From DATJLY01 sp035518375 (lineage in GTDB: Bacteria > Pseudomonadota > Alphaproteobacteria > ATCC43930 > CGMCC-115725): a DNA stretch of 42,946 nt. The DNA is taken from the NCBI GenBank assembly GCA_035518375.1, contig DATIXQ010000134.1:1-42946 (forward strand), written 5' to 3'. The notes beneath the pieces are model-generated. The model made no database searches and had not been told where the DNA came from. It saw only the letters and a list, made by a program, of their open reading frames with translations. A program made the position numbers and the translations under genes. Positions 8,755-16,406 of this stretch are shown here, one piece after another. Position 1 is the stretch's first letter; each line of letters starts with the position of its first letter.

Positions 8755-9882
8755 CTAATCGAGCGATTTGCGGAAGCGCAGAACGCTCAACGCGAGAAGC
8801 GCCGCGCCCAGAACGGCCATGCTTGCCATGTACGGCCAGAGATCAGCCAATCCCACGCCCTTCAAAAACGTGGCGCGGATCACCACCAGGTAAAAGCGCA
8901 ACGGATCGAGCGCCGTGATCCACTGTAGCGCCATGGGCATGCTCGAGATGGGAAAGGCGAAGCCGGAAAGAATGTACAAGGGATTCAGCACGAGGAAATT
9001 GGCCGCGAAGGCTTGCTGTTGCGTGCGGCAGACGGTCGAGATGAGGAGGCCCAACGCCAAGGCGCAAAGGAGAAAAAGCGCCGTGCCGAGCAGCAGCACG
9101 AATGGGTTGCCGGTGAACGGCACATCGAACCAGACGATTCCGGTTCCGGCGATGAGCGCGACGATCCCGAGGCCGACAAGAAAGAAGGGAACCGTCTTGC
9201 CGAGAATGAATTCGCTCGATCGGATGGGCGTCACCATGATCTGCTCGAGCGTCCCCATCTCGCGCTCGCGCACGACGGCGAAGGCGCAGAGATTTACCAC
9301 CATGACGATGGTGATTGTTGCAATGACGCCGGGCACGAAAAACCACCGACTGTTGAGATCTGGATTGAACCACGGTCGCGGCTCGAGCGAGACCGTTACC
9401 GCACGGGCCGACGATGTTTCCCTTGCGCTCGTCTTAGCGGCGTAGTCGGCCGAGAACTGGCTCGTGATCGCGCCGACATAGCCCAGGGCGACGAGAGCCG
9501 TGTTGGAGTTGGTGCCGTCTACCACGACCTCGACCGGCGCACTGCCGCCCTTGGTGAGTGCCTTGGCGAAGCCCGCATGGATGACGAGCGCGAGCGGTAC
9601 CTCTCCGCTCTCGATCGTGTCCGCGACGGTACTGTCGCGCCCCGCAATCCGCTGCAAATGAAAATAAGGGCTGAAGGCGAAGCGCGAGACGAGCTCGCGG
9701 CTTTCCTGGGTGTGATCGAAATCCAGGACCGCCATTTGGACGTTGTAGATCTCAAACGTCGCGGCATAGCCGAACACCAGCATCTGCAGAAGCGGCGGCA
9801 CGATGAGCCGGAAACGGCCCCATTTGTCGCGCCAGAGCTGGATGAATTCCTTGACCGTGATATGGGCGATTCGCTCGAACAT
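8755..9882 (-). CDS. ABC-2 type exporter permease, YbhR-like
   Basis: A 375-residue membrane protein with the architecture of ABC-2 exporter permeases: one N-terminal hydrophobic helix (about residues 25-45, LIVPPLLQMLVFGYAA), a large periplasmic domain, and about five hydrophobic segments in the second half. The RDKWGRF and REMGTLEQIMVTPI motifs are typical of the YbhR/YhhJ group. It is the last gene of a five-gene minus-strand operon, starting 6 bp after the preceding permease stop. With that permease it probably forms the heterodimeric channel of a YbhGFSR-like pump. In E. coli, YbhFSR has been linked to drug and monovalent cation export; substrate here is unknown. Confidence 0.88.
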   Translation of the reverse strand: MFERIAHITVKEFIQLWRDKWGRFRLIVPPLLQMLVFGYAATFEIYNVQMAVLDFDHTQESRELVSRFAFSPYFHLQRIAGRDSTVADTIESGEVPLALVIHAGFAKALTKGGSAPVEVVVDGTNSNTALVALGYVGAITSQFSADYAAKTSARETSSARAVTVSLEPRPWFNPDLNSRWFFVPGVIATITIVMVVNLCAFAVVREREMGTLEQIMVTPIRSSEFILGKTVPFFLVGLGIVALIAGTGIVWFDVPFTGNPFVLLLGTALFLLCALALGLLISTVCRTQQQAFAANFLVLNPLYILSGFAFPISSMPMALQWITALDPLRFYLVVIRATFLKGVGLADLWPYMASMAVLGAALLALSVLRFRKSLD

Positions 9883-9888
9883 GATGGG

Positions 9889-11025
9889 TCAATCGATGGT
9901 CTTGCGGAAGGCGCGTGCGGCAAGCGCCGCAATGACGCACGCCCACACCCCGAGTGCCGCGAGCGGCACTGCGAGCTCGGGAAGGCCGGAGCCTTTAAGG
10001 AACACGGCTTTCAGGATCGTCACGTAGTAGCGCGCGAAAATGGCATAGCTCAGGCCTTGGATCGCGGCCGGCATCTGGTCGATCGGAAACGACATGCCGG
10101 AGAGGATCGTCGTCGGCAGCATTGTGACGAGGAGCGCGATCTGGCTCGCGCCGATCTGGTTCCTGATGCCGACCGAAATGAGATAGCCAATGCCGAGGAT
10201 GACCAAGAGGAAAAGCGACGTGGCTATGAAAAGCGCGAAGACCGTGCCGCGGAACGGCACGCCGAACCAGAGCGCCGCGATGGCGAGACAGAAGGCCGCA
10301 TCCGTGAGACCGATGACGAAATAAGGGGCGAGTTTCCCGAACATCAGCTCCATCGGCGTGACCGGCGTCGAGACCAGAAGTTCCATCGTCCCGCGCTCCC
10401 ATTCACGCGCGATCGTGAGCGAGGTGAGCTGTGCGCCAATGAGCGCCATGATGAGCGCGACCGCCCCCGGTATGATGAAGTTCCGGCTGTCGAGATCCTC
10501 GTTGAACCAGACGCGGGACTGCACCGCGACGCTCCCCGCCGGACGGGCATTGGGCGTATGGCGCGCGTCCCATCGCAGCGCGACGTCGCGCTGGAAGCCC
10601 GACACGACCGCCTGGGCATAGCCCATCGCAAGCGTGGCGATGTTTTCGTCGGTGCCGTCGAGAATCGCCTGAACCGAGCCCATGCCGGTCTCGGCCAAAC
10701 GCTGCGAGAAATCGTTGGGGACGACAAGCGCCATCGTGCAGGTGCCGCGGTCGATCGCATCCTTCACCGCGTCATAGGACGCGAGCACGCCGGCGATCTG
10801 AAAATAGATCGAGGCCTGGAACCGCTTGAGCAATGCCTGGCTCGTCTGCGAGCCTTCCCGGTCGAAGACGCAGACCGGCAGGTGCTTCACGTCGAGGCTC
10901 ATCCCGTAGCCGAGGAGCGCCATCTGCAGGAATGGCATGAGGAGCGCCATCACGAGGCTGAACGGGTCGCGGATGATCTGCAGCACTTCCTTGCGCGCGA
11001 TGGCGCGTATGCGACGGACCTTCAT
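9889..11025 (-). CDS. ABC-2 type exporter permease, YbhS-like
   Basis: A 378-residue ABC-2 permease with an N-terminal helix (LVMALLMPFLQMALLGYGM), an extended periplasmic domain (CVFDREGSQTSQALLKRF onward) and a C-terminal bundle of hydrophobic segments. The motif EWERGTMELLVSTPVTPMEL is the conserved ABC-2 loop. Its start codon overlaps the stop of the upstream ATPase gene by 4 bp (11022-11025), showing translational coupling. It is homologous in layout to the other permease gene 6 bp downstream, so the channel is probably a heterodimer. Gene order (HlyD protein, ATPases, permease, permease) matches E. coli ybhG-ybhF-ybhS-ybhR. Confidence 0.88.
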   Translation of the reverse strand: MKVRRIRAIARKEVLQIIRDPFSLVMALLMPFLQMALLGYGMSLDVKHLPVCVFDREGSQTSQALLKRFQASIYFQIAGVLASYDAVKDAIDRGTCTMALVVPNDFSQRLAETGMGSVQAILDGTDENIATLAMGYAQAVVSGFQRDVALRWDARHTPNARPAGSVAVQSRVWFNEDLDSRNFIIPGAVALIMALIGAQLTSLTIAREWERGTMELLVSTPVTPMELMFGKLAPYFVIGLTDAAFCLAIAALWFGVPFRGTVFALFIATSLFLLVILGIGYLISVGIRNQIGASQIALLVTMLPTTILSGMSFPIDQMPAAIQGLSYAIFARYYVTILKAVFLKGSGLPELAVPLAALGVWACVIAALAARAFRKTID

Positions 11026-11963
11026 GCCGCGGCCTTTTTGCGACTGCTGCCGACAAGGCGCACGAAAACGTCTTCGAGTGACGGTGCGATAGGCGCAATT
11101 CGCCGAATCCCGAGGCCCGCGCCGCGAAGGGCCTGCGCGAGCTCATCCCCGGTCCGCTCATGGTCGAGCAGAACATGAACCGAGTTGCCGAACGGGGCCG
11201 CGTCGAGCACCCAGGGCAACCGCGACACTGTTTCGAGCGCGGGTCCCGGTCGGTCACATTCCACGAGCAGCAGCACGCCCCCGAGCGCAGTCTCCTTGAG
11301 TTCGCTCGGACGGCCCAGCGCTACCAGGCGTCCGGCGTCGATCAGCGCGATACGGTTGCAATACTCCGCCTCGTCCATGTAATGGGTCGTCACCAGCACG
11401 CTGACGCCGTCCCCCGCCATGGCGTGGATGAGATCCCAGAAGCGGCGTCGCGATTCCGGATCGACGCCCGAGGTCGGCTCGTCAAGAAACACGACGGGCG
11501 GCCGGTGAAGAATGGCGCAGCCCAAGGCGAGACGCTGCTTCCAGCCGCCGGCAAGCGTCTCAACGAGCGCGTTCTCGCGGCCCCTCAATCCCGCCATTTC
11601 GACGGCAAACCGCATGCGCTCGCCGCGGACGTCGCGCGGAACGCGATAAATTCCGGCGAAGAAGCGCAGATTCTCGGCAACCGTGAGATCGGCATAAAGC
11701 GAGAATTTTTGTGACATGTAGCCGATCCGCTGGCGCACGCCCTCGGGGTCACGCGCGACATCGATACCCGCCACCACGGCGGTCCCTCCGGTCGGCCGCA
11801 GCAAGCCGCACAACATACGGATCGTCGTCGACTTGCCGGCACCATTGGGCCCGATGAAACCCATCACTTCGCCCGCCGAAATCGTGAAGCTGACGGCATC
11901 AAGCGCGGTGAAGGTACCGAAGCGCTTGGTGAGGGAATTGGCGATGATCGCATCGGCGCTCAT
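11022..11963 (-). CDS. ABC transporter ATP-binding protein (C-terminal YbhF half equivalent)
   Basis: A 313-residue ATPase with Walker A GPNGAGKST near residue 40, Q-loop MSQKFSLY, a signature region reading LAGGWKQRLALG, Walker B VVFLDEPTSGVDPESRR and the H-loop VTTHYMDEAEYCNR. The signature has LAGGW where LSGGQ or LSGGM is usual, as in many YbhF/YhiH second halves. A domain of about 80 residues follows the ATPase core. It overlaps the neighbouring ATPase and permease genes by 4 bp each. In E. coli the two ATPase domains are fused in YbhF; here they are separate proteins. Confidence 0.9.
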   Translation of the reverse strand: MSADAIIANSLTKRFGTFTALDAVSFTISAGEVMGFIGPNGAGKSTTIRMLCGLLRPTGGTAVVAGIDVARDPEGVRQRIGYMSQKFSLYADLTVAENLRFFAGIYRVPRDVRGERMRFAVEMAGLRGRENALVETLAGGWKQRLALGCAILHRPPVVFLDEPTSGVDPESRRRFWDLIHAMAGDGVSVLVTTHYMDEAEYCNRIALIDAGRLVALGRPSELKETALGGVLLLVECDRPGPALETVSRLPWVLDAAPFGNSVHVLLDHERTGDELAQALRGAGLGIRRIAPIAPSLEDVFVRLVGSSRKKAAA

Positions 11964-12880
11964 GCCGGCTCCTTGAGGAGAGCCATGAACGCATCCTCGA
12001 CGCTGGGCTCGGCGGGCTCGATGCCGCTAAACGGCACCTCCGCTGCCGTCAGTGCGCGTCTCAGCTCGGCGATGCGCTGGTCGCCATCGGCGACGGCATG
12101 CACGCCATCTCCCACCATGATAGCGCTGCGGATCCCGGGCAGCTCCTTGATGACATCTCTCACCGCGCGCGGCGCCGGCGAGAAAACGACAATCAACGCA
12201 CCGCTCATTTGTCGCTTCAGCGCTGCGGGCGTGTCACAGTAGCGGAGCCGGCCCTGGTGCAGCAGCGCCAGGCGGTTGCAGCGCTCCGCCTCGTCGAGAT
12301 AAGCCGTCGCAATGACGAGGGTGACGCCGGCTTCCCTTAGATCAAACAGGATGCGCCAGAAATCGCGCCGCGACACCGGATCGACGCCGGTCGTGGGCTC
12401 GTCGAGAAGAAGGACCCGCGGCGCGTGGATGAGCGAGCAGGTAAGGCCAAGCTTCTGCTTCATGCCGCCTGACAGCTGCCCGGCGAGACGCTTGCGGAAC
12501 GCGGTCATGCCGGAAGCGTCGAGCAGCGGGCGCGCGCGCGCTTCGCGCGTTGCCGCATCGATCCCGAAGAGGTCGGAATAGAACCGGATGTTTTCGTCAA
12601 CGGTGAGGTCCTCGTAAAGACCAAATCGCTGCGGCATGTAGCTGACATGCTCTTTGACCCGGTCCGGATCGACCACGACATCGACGCCATCGAGAGCGAT
12701 CGTGCCGCGATCGGGCTTCATCACGCCCGCAAGCATGCGGAGAATGGTGCTTTTGCCGGCGCCGTCGGGACCGACGAGCCCGAAGACCTCGCCCGGCGCA
12801 ACGGTAAAGCTCACGTCCAAGACCGCCGTCGTCGTCCCGAAACGCTTCGTGAGATGTTCGACAGCGATTTCGCTTGTCAT
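11960..12880 (-). CDS. ABC transporter ATP-binding protein (N-terminal YbhF half equivalent)
   Basis: A 306-residue ATPase with Walker A GPDGAGKST (about residues 38-46), Q-loop MPQRFGLYEDLT, signature QLSGGMKQKLGL, Walker B VLLLDEPTTGVDPVSRR and switch-region TAYLDEAERCNR, in which the H-loop His is replaced by Tyr (ATAYLDEAE against THYMDEAE in the partner). So each ATPase departs from consensus at a different site: this one at the H-loop, the partner at the signature. This would fit a heterodimer with unequal sites. Overlaps of 4 bp on both sides place it in the exporter operon. Confidence 0.9.
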   Translation of the reverse strand: MTSEIAVEHLTKRFGTTTAVLDVSFTVAPGEVFGLVGPDGAGKSTILRMLAGVMKPDRGTIALDGVDVVVDPDRVKEHVSYMPQRFGLYEDLTVDENIRFYSDLFGIDAATREARARPLLDASGMTAFRKRLAGQLSGGMKQKLGLTCSLIHAPRVLLLDEPTTGVDPVSRRDFWRILFDLREAGVTLVIATAYLDEAERCNRLALLHQGRLRYCDTPAALKRQMSGALIVVFSPAPRAVRDVIKELPGIRSAIMVGDGVHAVADGDQRIAELRRALTAAEVPFSGIEPAEPSVEDAFMALLKEPA

Positions 12881-13932
12881 GGCGGCAGGGCGTCAATCAC
12901 GGCGTCGGCCGGCATGCCCGGTACCAGTTCGTGCGTCGGATTGTCGATGTCGATGCGGATGCGATAGACGAGCGTGACCCGTTCCGCGTGGGTCTCGACG
13001 CTCTTGGGCGTGAACTCGGCCTCCGACGAGATGAAGGAGATGCGCCCCTGATACTTTTTCCCGGGATAGGTGTCGGTCGTGACGGTCGCCCCCTCCCCCA
13101 GCCGGATACGCGAGATGTCGGTCTCGTTGATGTAGGCCCGCAGCCAGATATGATCGAGATCAGCCAACGTCGCGATCGGCGTGCCGGGCACGGCGATTTC
13201 GCCCAATTCGGCTTGCCGGACCGTAATCACGCCGTCGAAGGGCGCGACCAGCGTGGTGTACCCAAGGACGATGTCGGCCATACCGAGCGAGGCCTGCGCG
13301 TTGTCGATATTGGCCTGAGCGAGCGCGACGGAGTGCTGTGCCGCCAGCGCCAAAGCTTGATCACGCTGCAGCATTGCGGCCGATTGCTTGGCTGCGGTCG
13401 CTGCCTGGTCGCGCGCCTGGGTCGATACCGTGCCCTCTTTCCAGAGCTTCAGCGCGCGATCGGCATCGCTTTTCTTTTGCGCGAGGTCGGCCTCATCGCT
13501 CAGGAGCGTGGACCGCGCTGCATCCCAGTTCTGCTCCGCCGCTTCGAATTGACGCTTCTGAACCTCGAGCACCGAGCTCGCGATCGCCACTTGCTGTCGA
13601 TAATCCGTGCCGTCGACTCGGGCGATGACCGTTCCCGCCTTTACCGATGCGCCTTCGTCGAATGGCAGATCGATGATGCGCGACTGCACGGTCTTGAAGG
13701 CGAGGATGCTCTCGTGCGCCTCGATGTTGCCGGAGACGGTGACGGTCCGGGGAGGCACCGCCGGGCCGAACCAGTGCCGCGCGTCGCTCCAGTAAACGCC
13801 GGCCCCCAATCCCACGACGGCAACGAATGCGATCACGGCGATCAGGCCCACGCGGCGCGGCGGAGGCAAACCTGCGCGGACCTCGGCCGAAGCGGGAGGC
13901 GACGGGCTCTCAACCTCCGGAAGGCTGTCCAT
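12877..13932 (-). CDS. HlyD-family periplasmic adaptor protein, YbhG-like
   Basis: A membrane-fusion protein of 351 residues with one N-terminal transmembrane helix (VGLIAVIAFVAVVGLGAGVYW), a biotinyl-lipoyl-like strand pair split by an alpha-helical hairpin rich in Ala, Gln and Lys (VLEVQKRQFEAAEQNWDAAR onward), and a beta-barrel part (GEGATVTTDTYPGKKYQGRISF). It would link the inner-membrane pump to an outer-membrane channel; no TolC gene is in the window. I chose ATG 13932, which has GAGG 12 bp upstream, over an in-frame TTG at 13947 with no ribosome site. First gene of the exporter operon, with a FixK-type box centred 65 bp upstream. Confidence 0.88.
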   Translation of the reverse strand: MDSLPEVESPSPPASAEVRAGLPPPRRVGLIAVIAFVAVVGLGAGVYWSDARHWFGPAVPPRTVTVSGNIEAHESILAFKTVQSRIIDLPFDEGASVKAGTVIARVDGTDYRQQVAIASSVLEVQKRQFEAAEQNWDAARSTLLSDEADLAQKKSDADRALKLWKEGTVSTQARDQAATAAKQSAAMLQRDQALALAAQHSVALAQANIDNAQASLGMADIVLGYTTLVAPFDGVITVRQAELGEIAVPGTPIATLADLDHIWLRAYINETDISRIRLGEGATVTTDTYPGKKYQGRISFISSEAEFTPKSVETHAERVTLVYRIRIDIDNPTHELVPGMPADAVIDALPP

Positions 13933-13990
13933 CGAACGCGACCTCAAGGAGCAGACGGTCGCAGCAAAGCAGGCGCCAGCTCGTCTCGCC

Positions 13991-14004
13991 TTGATCCAAG
14001 TCAG
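13991..14004 (-). promoter_or_regulatory. FixK/FNR-type box for the exporter operon
   Basis: Plus-strand TTGATCCAAGTCAG: one half-site is perfect and the other has one mismatch (TCAG instead of TCAA). The centre is 65.5 bp upstream of the HlyD-like ATG, the same distance as at the stress-protein genes. It lies in the 132-bp gap between the exporter operon and the end of groEL. Confidence 0.6.
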
Positions 14005-14064
14005 GGGTACGGCCCGCGGAGGCGCCGATTGGCACGATATCCGGGCGTCCCTGCCGCTGGGCCA

Positions 14065-15687
14065 TCACATGCCGTATTCCGGTTCCGCGGCCTTGTCCTT
14101 CTTCTCGTCGACGATCTCCGTCATGGTCGCCTCGGTCAGCAGCAGCACGCTTGCCACCGACACCGCGTTCTCAAGCGCCACGCGGACGACCTTCGTCGGA
14201 TCGATGATGCCCGCCTCGACGAGGTCGACATACTCCTTGCGGGCGGCATCGAAGCCGAGATTGCCTTCGCCCGACGCCATGCGGGCGACGACCACGCCGG
14301 CGTCCACAGCCGAGTTCTCGGCGATCTGGCGGGCAGGCGCCTCGAGCGCCCGCTTCAACACCTGAACCCCGGTCCGCTCGTCGCCTTCGCAGGCGGCCTC
14401 CTCGCGTGCGACCGCGGCGACGGAGCGCAGGAGCGCGAGCCCGCCGCCTGGCACGATGCCTTCGGCGACCGCAGCCTTGGTCGCGCTGATGGCGTCGTCG
14501 AGCGCCTCCTTCTTCGCCTTCATTTCCGCTTCCGTGGGAGCGCCGACGCGAACTACGGCCACGCCGCCTGCCAGCTTCGCGAGCCGCTCTTGGAGCTTCT
14601 CCTTGTCGTAGTCGCTCGTGGTCTTCTCGATCTCCCGCCGAATTTGCTGGATCCGGCCATCGATCTCGGCGCGCTCGCCCTGGCCGCCAATGATCGTGGT
14701 GTTGTCCTTGTCGACGACCACGCGCTTCGCATGACCAAGCTGCTCGGTCCCGACGTTTTCGAGCTTCAAACCCACATCCTCGGAAACCACCATGCCGCCG
14801 GTCAGGACCGCCATGTCCTCGAGCATCGCCTTGCGGCGATCACCGAAGCCCGGCGCCTTGACGGCGCAGCTCTTGAGCGCGCTTCTGAGCTGGTTGACGA
14901 TGAGCGTCGCGAGCGCCTCGCCCTCGACATCTTCGGCTACAACGAGCAGCGGACGGCCCGATTTCGCCACCTGCTCGAGAAGCGGCACGATGTCCTTCAG
15001 CACGCCGAGCTTCTTGTCGGACAGCAGGATGAAAGGATCTTCGAGAACAGCTTCCATCCGGTCAGGATTGGTCACGAAATAGGGCGAGATGAAGCCGCGG
15101 TCGAATTGCATGCCCTCGACGACGGTAAGCGTGGTCTCCGTCGTCTTCGATTCCTCGACCGTGATCACCCCTTCGGCGCCGACTTTCTCCATCGCCTCGG
15201 CGACCATCTCGCCGATCGCGGGATCGTTGTGGGCCGAGATGGCGGCGACCTGCGCCTTCTCCTTGCGCGTGGCGACGGGCCGCGACATCTGTTTCAAGGC
15301 GCCGATTGCCACCTTGGTCGCGCGATCGAGCCCCCGTTTCAGGTCGATGGCGCTCGCGCCCGCGACAACGTTGCGCAGTCCGTCGGCGAAGATGGCATAG
15401 GCGAGGATGGTCGCGGTGCTGGTGCCGTCGCCCACGACATCGCCAGTCTTTTCCGCCGCCTGACGCATCATCTGGGCGCCGAGATTCTCTTCCGGCTCCT
15501 TCAGTTCGAATTCTTTCGCGATCGTCACGCCATCGTTGCAGACGATCGGCGCGCCCCACTTCTTTTGGATCAGCACGGACTTCGAGCGAGGTCCTAGCGT
15601 CACCCTCACCGCATCCGCGAGCTGGCCTGCGCCGCGCAAGATCCTCTCGCGGGCGGTGGAACGAAATAACACCTGCTTGTAGGGCAT
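14065..15687 (-). CDS. groEL: GroEL-type chaperonin paralogue (Hsp60)
   Basis: A 540-residue group I chaperonin with ADAVRVTLGP, the ATPase GDGTSTATILA motif, the apical hinge stretches and EGIVPGGGLAL with the upstream catalytic-type Asp in LDDAISATK. It is clearly divergent from housekeeping GroEL: the N-terminus reads MPYKQVLFRSTARERILRG, the usual KGRNV after VTLGP is RSKSV, and the C-terminus ends PEYGM with no GGM repeats. No groES lies beside it, so it is a secondary paralogue that must use a GroES encoded elsewhere. Two FixK-type boxes lie in the divergent region upstream, the nearer centred 67.5 bp from the ATG. A GGGGAC stretch lies just before the start. Confidence 0.95.
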   Translation of the reverse strand: MPYKQVLFRSTARERILRGAGQLADAVRVTLGPRSKSVLIQKKWGAPIVCNDGVTIAKEFELKEPEENLGAQMMRQAAEKTGDVVGDGTSTATILAYAIFADGLRNVVAGASAIDLKRGLDRATKVAIGALKQMSRPVATRKEKAQVAAISAHNDPAIGEMVAEAMEKVGAEGVITVEESKTTETTLTVVEGMQFDRGFISPYFVTNPDRMEAVLEDPFILLSDKKLGVLKDIVPLLEQVAKSGRPLLVVAEDVEGEALATLIVNQLRSALKSCAVKAPGFGDRRKAMLEDMAVLTGGMVVSEDVGLKLENVGTEQLGHAKRVVVDKDNTTIIGGQGERAEIDGRIQQIRREIEKTTSDYDKEKLQERLAKLAGGVAVVRVGAPTEAEMKAKKEALDDAISATKAAVAEGIVPGGGLALLRSVAAVAREEAACEGDERTGVQVLKRALEAPARQIAENSAVDAGVVVARMASGEGNLGFDAARKEYVDLVEAGIIDPTKVVRVALENAVSVASVLLLTEATMTEIVDEKKDKAAEPEYGM

Positions 15688-15747
15688 GACGCTGTCCCCA
15701 TGTTTCGTACCCTGGGCTCAATTGACGCCATCCGGCCGCCAAATACC

Positions 15748-15761
15748 TTGCGCCACATCAA
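15748..15761 (-). promoter_or_regulatory. FixK2-type box, groEL side of a divergent promoter
   Basis: Plus strand TTGCGCCACATCAA fits TTG(A/C)-N6-(T/G)CAA exactly. Centre 67.5 bp upstream of the groEL start. A second box is centred 32 bp away at 15780-15793. Confidence 0.75.
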
Positions 15762-15779
15762 TCGCGAAGAAACCATCGC

Positions 15780-15793
15780 TTGATCTGCCGCAA
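15780..15793 (+). promoter_or_regulatory. FixK2-type box, small-protein/chaB side
   Basis: TTGATCTGCCGCAA fits TTG(A/C)-N6-(T/G)CAA exactly. Centre 57.5 bp upstream of the ATG at 15844. It pairs with the box at 15748-15761. Confidence 0.75.
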
Positions 15794-15843
15794 CGCGCCC
15801 GCGCAGAGGCCGCCCTTCAATGACGCCCAAAAGGAGCAGGGAC

Positions 15844-16086
15844 ATGATGATGACCTCAGACGCGGTTCGGCACGAACTCTCGCGCATTAATGCGGTGATC
15901 GAAGCGCTCGGAAGCAGCTATCCGGCGTCGGAGGATGATTTCGAGGATATCTGCTGGCTCAAGGAGCAGCGGAGATGTCTCAGCGCGCTCCTGGCGGTTC
16001 GGCACGCGCAACGTGGAAAGCGGCTGGTGAGCCTCGAGGTCTGGCGTACCGGCCGGGAGGCTCAGGAGGTCGCGCGGGCGGCTTGA
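15844..16086 (+). CDS. Small conserved-type protein of unknown function, 80 residues
   Basis: Starts at ATG 15844 with AAGGAG at 15831-15836, which decides this start over an in-frame ATG at 15820. The protein is helical and charged (SDAVRHELSRINAVIEALG, then EDDFEDICWLKEQRRCLSALLAVRHAQRGKR), with two Cys in ICWLKEQRRC. No signal peptide or membrane segment. I do not recognise a family. It is the first gene after a FixK2-type box and lies 20 bp before chaB, so a low-oxygen stress role is inferred from context only. Confidence 0.7.
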   Translation: MMMTSDAVRHELSRINAVIEALGSSYPASEDDFEDICWLKEQRRCLSALLAVRHAQRGKRLVSLEVWRTGREAQEVARAA

Positions 16087-16106
16087 TGTCGTAAGGGAGT
16101 ACCCTG

Positions 16107-16316
16107 ATGCCTTACGCATACAACGAGGATTTGCCCGACTCCGTGCGGCTTCACCTGCCGCCCCACGCTCAAGACATCTACCGGGAGGCCTTCAATCACG
16201 CCTTCGAACGCTACGCGGCACGCGGACGCGAGGACATCGCGCACCGCATCGCTTGGGCCGCAGTGAAGCGAAGCTATCGCAAGCAGGGAGATTTCTGGGT
16301 ACCGATCGCGCGCTAG
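16107..16316 (+). CDS. chaB: ChaB family protein
   Basis: A 69-residue protein with the ChaB signature from start to end: MPYAYNEDLPDSVRLHLPPH, then AQDIYREAFNHAFERY, then AHRIAWAAVKRSYRKQGDFW. The family is named after E. coli ChaB, described as a regulator of cation transport near ChaA, but its biochemical role is poorly defined and ChaB-like proteins also occur in stress-gene clusters. No chaA is near. GGGAG stands 7 bp before the ATG. Probably cotranscribed with the 80-residue gene under the box at 15780-15793. Confidence 0.88.
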   Translation: MPYAYNEDLPDSVRLHLPPHAQDIYREAFNHAFERYAARGREDIAHRIAWAAVKRSYRKQGDFWVPIAR

Positions 16317-16340
16317 GCCCGTGTAGCCGCTGCCCCGTTT

Positions 16341-16354
16341 TTGCGCCAGATCAA
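16341..16354 (+). promoter_or_regulatory. FixK2-type box upstream of polX operon
   Basis: TTGCGCCAGATCAA fits the consensus exactly, centred 59.5 bp before the polX ATG, in the 90-bp gap after chaB. It would drive polX, the desulfurase, the PRPP synthetase and the phosphoribosyltransferase as one operon. Confidence 0.75.
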
Positions 16355-16406
16355 GGCTCCGGGGTCCGGCACTCAATAATGTCTTGCGGAAATCTGGCGC
16401 TTCGGA

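Noticed and set aside
12874..15597. A long open frame (907 codons) on the plus strand opposite the HlyD-like and groEL genes
   Set aside because: It is antisense to two clearly recognisable proteins, has Arg/Asp/His-rich composition from GC-rich codon complement, and spans an intergenic promoter region.
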